The notes under the pieces are model-generated. The model was not told the origin of the DNA, ran no database searches, and saw nothing but the letters and a program-made list of their open reading frames with translations. Both the position numbers and the translations under genes were made by a program. Positions 10,121 through 21,099 of a stretch of DNA of 64,000 nucleotides are shown here, piece by piece. The stretch comes from Xestospongia bergquistia (lineage: Eukaryota; Porifera; Demospongiae; Haplosclerida; Petrosiidae): assembly GCA_963965975.1 (NCBI GenBank), contig OZ014418.1, positions 3,918,775 through 3,982,774 of the forward strand, given 5' to 3'. Within the stretch, counting starts at the first letter, position 1; each line of letters starts with the position of its first letter.

Positions 10121-12655
10121 AAGGACACAGGAAGCAAATTTAAAGTGGGTGGGCAGTTTTCTAATTGACTGTAGTTATGTATGTATGTATGCATATATCT
10201 CTAAGCTTACTAATTGATATTAATAATGGTTTTTAATATTTAACAATCTGATTGACTAAATGTACCAAAAATTGTCATTCTGTGTTCAGATCCTCTAACA
10301 AATTGATTTGCAATTTCTATCAAGTCTAGCTTATCAGTGAGGTGGTTATATGTTGACAATATTATTATGCTGTTTAGTCTTGTTTGTGTCATTGTTGACT
10401 TCAAGTACAATTTTACTGTATGTAGAGCACTGAAACGTCTTTCACTAGTGGTGTTGGTTGCTGGCATTACAATAATTAACGATACAAGTACACATACTTC
10501 AGACATTAAAGCCTTCTGTGAACAGTTTAGGCCTCAAAAATACTCCAGAATAGATGAAAGATCGTGTGGTTTTGCTTCTGCTGGAATATTATTTTCTAGA
10601 ATATCTAACTGCACTCTCAACTGGCCTTCATTAAAGTCATCCTTGTAAAAATCAATCAGGAACTTCAATTCCTCTTCAAAACTTTCTTTCTTTGCAGCTT
10701 TCAGAACTAGCTCTTCTAGCTTGGAATATACATGGTAACCAGGCTGATCAAAACAAGATTTGATAGCACTCACAAGAAGATTTAATGCTTCAAAATATGC
10801 AATTCAATATAATTCTTCAACAGTTTGAGGAAAACTGCTGTCTGATAAACCTGTTTCATATCTGCGTGGATGTTTTCTCTGTCGTGGTAGTGTTGGGCTA
10901 CTTACATCAAGACTTCCTGCTAAGTCAGTTACTTTTTTCCAAAATAGCTTGAAGCTTTCATCAGATTGCATGGATTCAATTGTGCAAACAGTCATACAAG
11001 TAATTTTCTGACCCTCATGTGCTGAAATACGTTGGCTTTGCAAGGCCATGCTCAAGTTATCACTATGCTGTAGCAAAAGTTGGCCTAACATTAACCTGAA
11101 AAAAAATCAAAAGAGTGCATGATAGAAGCAACACTTTGAATTCTACACTTCATCTCGGTATCCTTGACCACCGGTAATGACTCCTGCCAAAGCTCATGAA
11201 GTGTATTGTAATTCAAGATGATACTTTGAAGTGCTTGTGCGTGCACTGTCCACCAAGTTGGACAAAGGAACTCTTATTCCTGTACAATCATCAAAAGCTG
11301 GAATGCTCTGTTTTAAATGCTGAAAGATGGCTTCCTTTGAGGTGATTTCTTCACTAGTTTTACTATTTCATAAGCAGTATTTGAAGTATTTTTTTTTTGG
11401 GAGTTGTTCACAGCATCGGAGTATGCTCAATTTAAGGCATGTCCATAGCAATGAATATAAACTGCTCTAGGTTCATCATCTTTTATCATCTTGGCTAGTC
11501 CACCACACTTTCCAGCCATTGCAGAAGTACCATCATAGCATTGGGCTCTTAGCTTTTTTTGTTGAGAGGTTCAATCTTAATAATACATCATTTACCACTC
11601 CATACAAACTAGCAGCTTCTGTGGATTCCACAACATGTAATCCAACAAATCCTTCATGGCCCATCAAGTTTTCATCTACATGCCTGAAGCAAACTACTAC
11701 TTCTTCTTTATTAGAAATCTCTGTGGTCTCATCAATCATTACTGCTAAAAACTTAGCAGATGTAAATGTACTGCTAATTTGTTGCAAAACTGAATGTGAC
11801 ATAACTTTTAAAATTTCATTTTGTACATATGGTGCTGTATACTTGTCTGTTTTCCTCTTCATCCAGTCCAAAATTCTCCTGTCACCTTCACCTCTGAGTT
11901 TTAACAGTTGAATGAAATTGGAATTAGATTCATCTCCTTGACATCCTCTAAATGCAAGAAACCTTGAGTTCAATAAAAATTTTAAAAAGCACTGTCGCTT
12001 TTCCATTTTCTCCTTCATATGTTACTGTGATAAGGACTCCCCTATATCTTTCGTTGTTGATGGCAACGATATAAGTTTCAATACAGCTTCTTTGTGGCAT
12101 CTGCTTCCTTCGAAGAAAATTTGATTGTGGCATTTTTTTAATTAGAAAAACCTTCAGAATTGAATGCAGTTTCAGCATTATTTGACCTGTTCAGTTTCTT
12201 CTCAGAACCACATGTAAAACATAAAACAGCATCTTGATCCTCTAAATAATGAAGCCATGGTCACCTTTTAAACCGAGAAGCTTGACAACTCCTCTTGGCT
12301 TTTCCAAACTGTCTCTTTGGGAATGAAAATGATTGTTGTTGGTGAGGTTCACTAGTAGACATAGTTTACCAGGTGGTACTGTTGCATGCACATGGCAAAT
12401 AATATAATGGGTAATGGGTTAATAATAATCCCACTAACTTCAATGCACAAACTTGAAAGCACAATTTTTTTTCAAATTTGGTGTGTATCAATGTGTAAAT
12501 TATCACCTTTTTGTATAATTATGGCATTACCATTTGATGTCAATTTGATTTTTCACAAGCATTTGACACAGTACAAATACTTGTCATGACGAATTGCATA
12601 CCATGATGTGAAAAAAGTGGAGGGCAATTGCCCCCCCCCAGTTCCTACCCATGTG
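10121..12655 (-). mobile_element. hAT-2 (ZMYM1-like) transposon inside Gypsy-B1 integrase
   Basis: The Gypsy integrase reads up to 'gattccaaggaca' (about 10120) and resumes at 'ggacataaagaaatttgc' (about 12656), so the insertion lies between, with GGACA shared on both sides as part of the probable 8-bp duplication. The left end begins near 'caggaagcaaa' and the right end contains a C-run near 12630. I could not align the terminal inverted repeats cleanly. The gene inside is on the minus strand. Confidence 0.75.
10240..12250 (-). pseudogene. hAT-2 transposase, ZMYM1/TTF-type, decayed
   Basis: On the minus strand, the upstream part (about 12250-11950) is degraded. The best-preserved part (12018-11533) has F-L-A-F-R-G, N-F-I-Q-L-L-K-L-R-G and M-I-D-E-T-T-E-I-S, the strongly conserved blocks of the ZMYM1-like hAT group, where the D-E-T region includes the catalytic Asp. 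Middle segments follow at 11091-10804 and 10773-10534. The end (10506-10240) contains S-E-R-R-F-S-A-L and a V-x-L-Y-L-K-S-T-M block, the hAT dimerisation motif. Stops and frame changes between segments (around 11530, 10800, 10530) make it non-functional. It is unrelated in sequence to hAT-1. Confidence 0.85.
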
Positions 12656-13296
12656 TGGACATAAAGAAATTTGCTTCTACATACAACTTTCACCACAAAA
12701 CTAGTAGTCTGTACACCCTCAGTCAAATGGTATGGCTGAGAGACCAGTTAAAACTGTGAAATCTTACTGGGGCATGCAGCGGACTCTTATATGGCACTAG
12801 CCACATACAGGGCAACACCACTTCCCTTGTGTAAGCTAAGGCCTTGCTGAGTTACTGATGAAACATAAACTCTGTACCGATGTACCCCAGATAAGAAAAT
12901 ATTTGATACCAGACTGGCCAGATATAAATGGGTTCAGGGAGATAGACAAGAAGTACAAGAAAGAGCAAAAACATCACTTTGATCAATGAAGAAGGGTTCC
13001 AGAACTACCACCACTCCTAGAGGATATTCCAGTTTGGGGTTCAACACAACAACAGCAAGTTCCAAAAACAGTCAGACATGCTGCCAATACTCCCAGATCA
13101 TATGTTGTTGATACTGCATCTGGTCAGCTTAGAAGAAATCGTAGATATTTCAGAGTCAGGTCAGAGAACACTGACATCCCACCAGTAGGTGACAGTTCAG
13201 AATATACTCTGAACACTATAATTACTCCTTCTCATTCTGGAACTTTCATCTGACCTCCAGACCGATTAACCTACTATCAATCTTGAAAGAGGGAGA
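12656..13296 (+). pseudogene. Gypsy-B1 integrase C-part and polypurine tract
   Basis: The frame resumes with H-P-Q-S-N-G-M-A-E-R (about 12721-12750), which holds the third catalytic residue (Glu) of the DDE triad. Later come P-L-P-P-L-L type and V-V-D-T-A-S-G-Q-L-R-R-N-R-R-Y-F segments of the integrase tail (to about 13165). Stops and a one-base shift are present. The tract 'gaaagagggaga' immediately upstream of the 3' LTR is the second-strand primer site. Confidence 0.8.
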
Positions 13297-13477
13297 TGTA
13301 GAATTATAATTGTAAAACTTGTGTATGATCTATATTTAGTTTTTTTCTATATTTAATCATGTATATTCTATATTTAGTATATATTACTGAGCATGCTCAA
13401 TAGAACAAGTTTCTTTCATTCCTATTAGTCATTTTGGGCTCGAATAAAGAACTCTTTTGAGATAGTATAATTGTACA
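13297..13477 (+). repeat. Gypsy-B1 3' LTR
   Basis: It starts TGTAGAATTATAATTG, ends TTGTACA, and keeps the AATAAA signal. It differs from the 5' LTR by several substitutions and short deletions (around 13380-13430), so the insertion is not recent. CAAAC follows directly. Confidence 0.9.
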
Positions 13478-13482
13478 CAAAC

Positions 13483-14722
13483 TTTGTTTGATACCTATAG
13501 AAGTGTAATGAGCATTCTCATATTTGATACCACCTCCTGTAGTAGAAGTACATTTTTTAGTGATGATGTTAATGAGAGATTGAGGGAGAGACTTAGGTAA
13601 AACAGTAAGAGCTTGAAGTTGTTGTGATTGCATTAAGTAATGCAGCTGGAGAATCTGTGTGAAAAGAGGAGTTAGCTGACGAGAGAAGATTTGCAAGAAT
13701 TGAACTAGGTAATACCATCTAGAAAGTAAAAAGAGACATTTTAAAGGTTCAAGTGGTTTTTGCACTGTAAGAAATATTAATTATAACATTCTATTAAAAG
13801 GAGTGTAACCAAAGAACATGAAGAACGTTTTTTCAGTTCTTTGTCCAGTACAAGTATATAAGTGTATTGTCTCATCATATGGATCTTAATACAGTTTATA
13901 TTTAGTTCTGGCACGGTATTATGTGACCCAAATAAAAACATCATCCACTATCTTATAATCAATTGGAACTTTGCTTAACTAGCCCATAATTTAATATATA
14001 AATTTCAACATCCCACCCAAACTATTATGATTTCTTTTCATTAGTTAAATTTAACATTTTCCTGTGATTTATGATATGTTTCTTTCATTAGACTTGGATC
14101 ATTTAAATCATTAACTGGACATCACAGCGCAGGCAGTTACGAAGGTAATGTAGAATTATGTCTCTCAATAACTATTCTATATACATAATGACTACATTGT
14201 GTATTATATTAACTATATGCCATGAGCCCTCTTATATTGGCTTATTAAAATATTACTATAGGTCCTCTAAATTGAATATACCTGGATTATAATTTATGGG
14301 TGAAATAATTGTATAGTAGAGGCATGAAATTTTAGAGGGGCTAGCTACATTATCATCTCAGAACCTCTTATGTACTGTCAATATCACTTTAAAACCACAT
14401 CCTTTATTGACTTACCCATATATTTTGTAGAGCTCCACTGCTCACTAAGTCATACTCACTAGTATGTATAGTGTGTAGTCCCTACTTGAGTCAGAATGTA
14501 ATGTAGTATCCAGACAATTAAATAATCTGGATATGAAACTAGGATTATGATGACTCTATTGATAATCTTTCATCAATGAGCAAATTCTAGCTTGTTTTAA
14601 TATGTTCCTGCATGTACTTTTGATAATGTCATCTTGGGTTTTTGTGAGTAAGTAACTAGACAGTACACATAAAGGTTTAATTTATACCATGCTCATTTTC
14701 TCGACAAACTATTTTTGTTTAG
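13483..14722. other. Upstream region of the COP1-like gene, no clear gene
   Basis: A minus-strand open frame at about 13485-13765 has a good upstream acceptor (ttttactttctag) and a Leu/Gln-rich peptide, but I recognise no family. A short plus-strand segment after an acceptor near 14092 could be an N-terminal exon of the downstream gene. No RING exon of COP1 was found in this interval. Confidence 0.4.
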
Positions 14723-15697
14723 GAGCAGGCAATAATATCTGAAAAGATATATACTGAATTTTTGACCAAAGCTAAGAAAAGGAAAACTTCATTTTTGTAA
14801 ATGGAATTTATGTGCTAGTTTTTTCAATTTGGCATTTTTGTTGTGATTTGCAGGAATTAGAAAAACTTAATGAAGAATTGCAATTAATAGACAATGACAT
14901 TGAGGCTCAGAATCAGAAAACTGAATTTGATAATGTCACACTTTAAGAAGATGGAACGGTATGCCTTTGATTTAACTTGATAATGATAATAATTTGGCTA
15001 ATAATTGTGTGTTATAGCCATTTTCACATAAGTACTGATATTTTTATTTTATAATCTCAGCTATCTCAAAGAAATTGCTCTCTCTCTATGGTGATTTTGA
15101 TGAGTTATTGCAATGTTATTTTTCTCTCTCTAACTCACCTAATACCTGTGAGTATACCTTCTGTAACAGTAATATAATTATATTTCTTAAGAAGAATTGT
15201 ATTTTGCTTAGTATATCATAGTCACTGTATGAGTTATAGCATATTACTATATTAATATTATATTATTGTTGGATATTATTATATAGTGGGTAAACATGAT
15301 CTGTCAAAAGCAACTCAAAACAAAGCTTCCTCATCATCTTGACACACTTACTAGTGTTACTAAATACTCATCATTTCAAGAGTTATCTGCATTGTATTGT
15401 GGTGACGCACCTATTGGAACTGGCAATATTGTATCTAGTATTGAGTTTGATAAAGATGGTGAGTTCTTTGCTGTTGGAGGTTATACTAAAAGAATTAAGG
15501 TGAGACTACTGTTGGTTTAATAATGTATGATATATAGCATATGTTGTTGTAAGTAACATTTTATTAGTATCCTTACTATTTCTCTACCTTTCTTTTTAGA
15601 TTAATTTTTTATCTTTTTTTCAGATTTTTGACTATTCACTAGTGACTACTTGTCAAGATCAATACAATTCATTATCCAGTCAAAGAGATATCGTGCC

Positions 15698-16183
15698 ATG
15701 ATAAAATTAGGTATCTATTTATAAGATATGCATGCACGCGTGTGTGTGATATCTTGAACATAAAATTGTTGTTATATATATGTAACATTATCACCAGTAG
15801 ATAGGAATTGATATAGTATCAATACAGGAAGAACAATATACTTCTGTTTCAGTTCTCTAGCCTACAATCCTTATCTTAAGCAACATTTAGCAGCTAGTGA
15901 TTTTGGTCGTATATTATCAATTTGGGATACTCACCATAACAAATCTATCCACACATACGAGGTCAGTATAATCTGTGTCCATTCTCTTCTGGGACTTAAG
16001 TGTATTATTACTCATAGCATGCTGTAGTATTGTTATGTCTTTCATTGCACAATAAAAGACATAACAATACTAACCTCTCAGTGCTTCCTCAATCCAAAGA
16101 GATGAGGATCCAGTATATTACTATTGAGTGTCTTATTCTACTATTTAGGAGCTTGAGAGAAGGGTATGGTTAGTACATTATAA
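15698..16183 (+). repeat. 486-bp direct repeat, copy 1, in COP1-like gene
   Basis: It is matched by 16798-17283 at a constant offset of exactly 1100 bases at both edges, with few differences. The copy spans the end of one exon, a whole exon (15853-15961), an intron with a hairpin and the start of the next exon. At the junction codon region this copy has GAGCTTGAG and copy 2 GAGCATGAG; the second gives the E-H-E-R-R expected in COP1, so copy 2 is the more ancestral there. Confidence 0.95.
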
Positions 16184-16797
16184 CGAGCCTATCCGAGAAT
16201 ACTGAATGACTCAGGCAACATTTGGAGTGTTTGCCTCTCCATTTGCAGCTAATATGGCTGTAAGACAGAACGCAATTGATCATGCCTCTGAGTTTCCATT
16301 GGCTGTTGAAGCTGTATTCAATTCATTCTATGTAGGTGACGGTTTGATTGGTGCTGGCTCCAAAGATGAAGTCATTATACTTCAGAAGCAGTGACAAGAT
16401 CTATTTGCCAAAGGAGGATTTCTATTGAGAAAGTGGAATTCCAACATTGCCTCAGTCATTGAGAGTCTGCTCCTTAACTGAGAGACTCACTAAGTATCCT
16501 CTCCATCACAGAGTCACAAGGTTACACTAAGACAATGGGTGTTTAATGGCATTCTAAGCTGGATCATTTTCGATTGACAATAAACAAGCTACCTCAGTGT
16601 GTTAAACTCACAAAGCGAGGACTGGTCTCTGATATTGGGAAAAAGTTTGACGTACTAGGATGGTTTTCACCTGCCATTGTAAAAGAAAAAATGTTATTGC
16701 AGCGAGTGTGGGTAGCTATGAAAAGTACAATTGATTCATCACTCAACTAGCCAGACATCTTTACAGTAATAGTAAGTTACGCTGAGACTAACTCCTT
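16184..16797 (+). mobile_element. BEL/Pao reverse-transcriptase fragment inside COP1-like gene
   Basis: From 'cgagcctatccgagaatac' on, it matches 44416 to about 44930 of the BEL/Pao element in this window, including the stretch with N-A-I-D-H-A-S and F-N-S-F-Y-V-G-D-G-L (the element at 44.5 kb has V-D-D, so the catalytic Y-x-D-D-like pair is D-D there and G-D here). It has no LTRs or element ends. The last ~70 bases (from about 16725) have no match I can see. It sits exactly between the two 486-bp repeats. Confidence 0.85.
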
Positions 16798-17283
16798 ATG
16801 ATAAAATTAGGTATCTATTTATAAGATATGTGTGCGCACGTGTGTGTGATAATTTGAGCAAAAAATTGTTGTTATACGTATGTAACATTATCACCAGTAG
16901 ATAGGAATTGATATAGTATCAATACAGGAAGAACAATATACTTCTGTTTCAGTTCTCTAGCCTATAATCCTTATCTTAAGCATCATTTAGCAGCTAGTGA
17001 TTTTGCTTGTATATTATTAATTTGGGATACTCACCATAACAAATCTATCCACACATACGAGGTCAGTATAATCTGTGTCCATTCTCTTCTGGGGCTTAAG
17101 TGTAGTATTACTCATAGCATGCTGTATTATTGTTATGTCTTTCATTGCGCAATGAAAGACATAACAATACTAACCTCTCAGTGCTTCCTCAATCCAAAGA
17201 AATGAGGATCTGGTATATTATTATTGAGTGTCTTATTCTACTATTTAGGAGCATGAGAGAAGGGTATGGTTAGTACATTATAA
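16798..17283 (+). repeat. 486-bp direct repeat, copy 2, in COP1-like gene
   Basis: Second copy; it joins directly to the rest of the gene (N-N-F-D-P-S-L-L-T-S at 17281 on), so this copy is continuous with the downstream exons, while copy 1 is continuous with the upstream ones. Confidence 0.95.
17128..17169. repeat. Perfect 42-bp palindrome in an intron
   Basis: The 21-base arms are exact reverse complements with no spacer, centred between 17148 and 17149 (left arm ends ...TTTCATTGC, right arm starts GCAATGAAA...). The copy in the first 486-bp repeat (16028-16069) has two changes from perfect symmetry in the right half/centre. It could extrude as a cruciform or fold as an RNA hairpin in the pre-mRNA. 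Confidence 0.95.
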
Positions 17284-18358
17284 TAATTTTGACCCATCTC
17301 TCTTGACTTCTGAGGTTATGACTGTTCTCTTAAACTGTGGCATTTAACATTAAACCAGAGTGCTCAGTCTCAACCTACACAAGCAGTTATCTGTAGTGTG
17401 AGATTTCAACCTCACAATAGATATTATTTGGTGTATGGCACCATTGGTAAGAGAATACATGCGCTGTGTAACAGAATCCATCAGAAAATAGCTTAGTTTC
17501 TATCATCATAGCAGCTCTAAGTGCAATGAACAAAGTTATGTATCATTTCTGCAGATTCTATAATTAGGTTGATGGATATAAGAATGTTTGTAGAGCCTGT
17601 ATTGTCTTTGAAAGGTCATAAAAAGGCTGTTTCCTATGTGCAGTACCTTAATGATAAGGAGTTAGTCTCAGCATAAGTTTGTATTACTGAAACGATGTCA
17701 GGCTAGTTGAGTGATGAATATTTGTACTTTTCATAGCTTGACCGATGGTGAACTTAAACTTTGGTGTGTGGAGACAGGAACCTGTCTAAAAATGTACAAC
17801 AGTCACGCAAACAAAACAAAGTTTGTAGAACTCTCTGTAAACAATGGATATATTGCTTGTGGTAAGGTGTTAACATTTGTTATGTATGACACACTGTCTG
17901 ATCTGTTAGGATCGGAAAACAACTCTTTTTATGTTTATCAAAAATATATAAGTCAACCAATACAAGTTCACAATCCCAAGAGTGTTTTAGAAAGTTGATT
18001 AATAAGAAGTACATATTTAGTGTATATTACATTACATTGCTAATTGAAAAACCTTAAATAGACTTAGTAAATTAATCCTACTAAATGACACTGTCAAGTC
18101 TTTATTGTCTGTCTTCTTTAGCCTGTTGGAAATGGTGCACAGAAAGAGTTTATCTCAGCTATATGTATTAGAAAGGTAAAGGACACAATAATGATACATG
18201 TCACGTAACACAGTAGATTAACTCCATTTCTTCAATCTCTAAAATAGCTATGTTTGTGTGTAAATCTCTATTTTTTATTTTAGGGCTTGAAAACTATTGT
18301 AGCTTTAAATAATCAAGGTTTTATCAAAGTACATGAAATGATTTTTGTTTCTAACTAA

Positions 18359-20204
18359 TGATATACTACATATAGGTTCTAGAAATGGTGTAGATCTTTA
18401 ACATTGACTTTTTTATTGAAAATTTAAAAATTGATTTATACATGTATGCAACCAATCAGAATCACTATTTAAAGGATCAACTAGATGCTCTGCATCTTAC
18501 ATTCCAAGATCAACAGGTTAATACTAGATTGACTGCATATATACTGTGGGATTAACATACCACACTGTACCCCTATAGAACTATGGCAACTTACGATTTG
18601 ATGTTGGAATTCAATTATTACATGCAAAGAAAAACAAAATTACTTAATCCTTGTGTTGATAGGATTAAGCCCATTAAACCATGAATACTGTAGTAAACCT
18701 ATGTGTTAAACTGAAACCCTAAGGAAGGGAAGACTAGTATTGTATTTATGAAATGGTCTTGCTAGGTATTTTTGGCAACAATTCACTTATAATATGATTT
18801 TTAGCTTTTTTATATTTATCCCTGACTACATTTTAGTAGTTAGGGGAATAAAACCAACTTTTCGTTATTAAAGAAACATGTTAAAAGAACTCACAAACTA
18901 TGTAAATGTACATGTATGCGATCACTCCTAAGCATTCCTAAACTTAATTTGCACAATATGGATACACTCTATTTACAGAACAAATGGCATGCGATAGGCG
19001 TCTCCTCATCTTTACTTTTATTTACACCCAGATTTGATGGGGAGGAGCATTGAAGTGGTTGATAATTATATCACTGCAATGCATTGTTGTGATTACTGTA
19101 ACATAGAATTTAACATTGGAATTTTCATCAAGTGACTCTGCTATTGTTTGTCTGAATTTCATCAAGACATGATATAAACAAACAAGATAAGTAAATATGA
19201 TAATTTCAAAATGTTTTAAATGTAAGTTATGTTATGTTTAGGTACAAGTGCACGCATATTTGAATATAATTAATCCTGTAATTGTACAAACATATAGTGA
19301 TGTAGAGTGATGTGTATGTAGTGTATTAACTAATGATAATTCTGATGTGTATGAAAGAAGATAAGCATTGAAGTGCAAAATGGTGCATAAGTGTCAAGAT
19401 AAATCTCTTTAACTTACATAAAAATTGGTCCAAACTTCACTATACCAGTAGTCACATGGATAGATGAAGGCATAGCAATTTAAAGTGTTAATAAGCTAAA
19501 TAATTTACATGTATAATGTCTATGTAATCACAAGGTTAATAGTAACTTTGTAATAGTTATAGACTAATAGAAAAGTTAATTTCAGTAACTTACAGCTCAG
19601 TTTTGGCTCCTTCAGACAGTATAAACCTTGGCTTCCAACTAGGCCATATAGTTCTTGTTACAGCGACTTTGTCAATTGTAGCCCTGAAAAAATAAACCCT
19701 GTGGTTTATCTGGCAGTCACAGTAGTAGTAGCTGACAGCCCAGACTGAACAACAAGTTAATTTGACCAACTTTTTCATTAGTCTTTAGCTACAGCAAATG
19801 TATTTTTTATTAACTTAGTGGTTCTGAATTAATAGTGTCATGGTACATTGTATTTTGAATATTATGTACTACTAATTCATCTATATTTTATCTAACTAGC
19901 ATCTTTGCCTTCTAGCATCTTTGTCAGCTTTTTACTTTCCAAAGGTGTTTAAGGTAGTGTTTAGTCTTCTTAAATTATAATATTACTTAGATAAAAAATG
20001 AAAAACTGATAAAAACCAAAATTAAAGAAAAAAACAGTTATTTACTTTTATGTAGAACTGGTCTTTTTCTTTTAAGTAAAACATTCTTCTGTTGATCTTA
20101 TCAAAAACAATATAATGATAAAATATATTCATTACTATCTGCCAAGTGCAAGTCTATAGAACTATGTTTTTAGCATGATCTATTTATATGTTTCTAGAAA
20201 ATTA
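18359..20204. other. Mostly non-coding; one candidate minus-strand exon
   Basis: No gene is certain. On the minus strand, 19683-19603 is a plausible small exon: a pyrimidine-rich acceptor, an open frame with R-T-I-W-P-S-W-K-P-R-F, then a GTAAGT donor. I do not recognise it. A plus-strand segment at about 18435-18520 (H-Y-L-K-D-Q-L-D-A-L) is similarly exon-like. Confidence 0.4.
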
Positions 20205-20848
20205 CAGGTCCGATTCCTCATATTTTTTTCTAATTTATCATCATCGTCTTCCTTTTCCTCTTCTTCTTCTTGTTCCTCACTATCACCATTGGGAGTATCG
20301 GTTTTTCTTCTTTTTGCAATGTCCTATAGCAAAGAATAAACTATTTTTGCATGTGTGACATGCGTATATACATATAGATCTTTCTTCAGAAGTTGTTATA
20401 TTTTCTTTGGCCTAACTAACAAAAAAATATTATAAAGTTACAAGGTTCAATTACGACTAAATTTTAATAATTCACAGTTCTCTTAAGATCATTAAGACAT
20501 TGCCAAATCCTTGTGGTTGCAGTAGGTCTGTGAAGCTTTACTATATAGTCATCTTCTAGTGTTAAATTTTTTAACCAAGAGTCAACTTCTCTAAATTTAA
20601 TATCTCTTCCCTTAAGGAACAGTTTATTAAGATGTCCTCCTTCATTTTGCCTAGGCATTTACCAAATCCTCCACTTCATTTCCAATATACAGTTTGTTAA
20701 GAAGTATTATATATTCTATGATAATATAAATAAGCATTTCCTCTCACTTCTGTCTCGTGCACTTTTTGTCTTATAATACAATTAAGCTCGTTCCATCTCT
20801 GACGGCCCAGTAAAGCCAACGAGCAATTTTTGTGCCCTTTTGATTTTA
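20205..20848 (-). pseudogene. Uncharacterised gene remnant with acidic C-terminus, left arm
   Basis: On the minus strand three pieces show: about 20848-20700 (frame with A-Q-K-L-L-V-G-F-T-G and E-M-E-R-A, an in-frame TAA, then L-Y-Y-K), 20658-20464 (an open frame with S-W-L-K-N-L-T-L-E-D-D-Y), and about 20322-20227 (K-R-R-K-T-D-T-P-N-G-D-S-E-E-Q followed by runs of Glu and Asp). I do not recognise the family. A second copy at 56180-56577 on the plus strand lacks the middle 20464-20690 piece but keeps the first and last. Both copies share the TAA, so the frame was broken before duplication, or I have the wrong exon limits. Gypsy-A sits directly upstream in both copies. Confidence 0.45.
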
Positions 20849-20853
20849 TGTGA

Positions 20854-21077
20854 TGTGGTATCGTTGATATCTTTGCTTGCGGTTGCCAGGGGTAATGATA
20901 GAATCCTAAGAAAAACTCATTCTCTTCTTCTTTAACCAAAACAAAAATGAACTATTTACACATGAAATGGAACAAAAAAAACAATTTATACCAAGGAAAT
21001 AATACAAATTTACATTTACAGTGACAAATGTGATAATAATATAACAACTAAGTGTAAATTTATGCTAAAATACCACA
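20854..21077 (-). repeat. Gypsy-A1 3' LTR
   Basis: About 224 bp, TG...CA ends, close match to 24307-24532 and to the two LTRs of Gypsy-A2. Confidence 0.93.
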
Positions 21078-21099
21078 TTTCCTCCCCTGTTAAATGTAT

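Larger units (their letters stand above)
7018..13477 (+). mobile_element. Gypsy-B1, full-length LTR retrotransposon interrupted by hAT-2
   Basis: Two LTRs of about 198 and 181 bp flank an internal region with gag, protease, RT, RNase H and integrase in that order, which defines a Ty3/Gypsy element. The target-site duplication is CAAAC (7013-7017 and 13478-13482), exact. The 3' LTR is preceded by a purine-rich tract (about 13284-13296). The 5' LTR is followed by TGGTGTT, a plausible primer-binding site start. Internal genes carry many stops, and hAT-2 splits the integrase at about 10121-12655. Without the insertion the element would be about 3.9 kb, somewhat short, so internal deletions are likely. 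Confidence 0.9.
14723..18358 (+). pseudogene. COP1/RFWD2-like WD40 protein, decayed
   Basis: COP1 is a nuclear E3 ubiquitin ligase with RING, coiled coil and seven WD repeats. Visible exons: 14723-14796 and 14854-14958 (coiled coil; E-L-E-K-L-N-E-E-L), 15061-15147 (L-Q-C-Y-F-S), 15287-15499 (T-K-Y-S-S-F, S-S-I-E-F-D), 15624-15710, 15853-15961 (D-F-G-R-I-L-S-I-W-D), 17249-17446 (L-K-L-W; V-R-F-Q-P-H-N-R-Y), 17555-17672 (G-H-K-K-A-V-S-Y), 17737-17861 (G-E-L-K-L-W), 17910-17993 (G-S-E-N-N-S), 18122-18175, 18284-18358 (N-Q-G-F-I-K-V-H-E then stop). These follow the animal COP1 order to the C-terminus. Damage: TAA in the 14854 exon, frameshifts near 15690 and 17315, a donor changed to ATAAGT at 17673, plus the internal duplication with a BEL fragment. 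The RING part was not seen. Reads of cDNA would show whether anything is still made. Confidence 0.85.

Noticed and set aside
13485..13765. Minus-strand Leu/Gln-rich frame as a gene
   Set aside because: Good acceptor upstream, but no family, no matching donor, and part lies in the Gypsy LTR.
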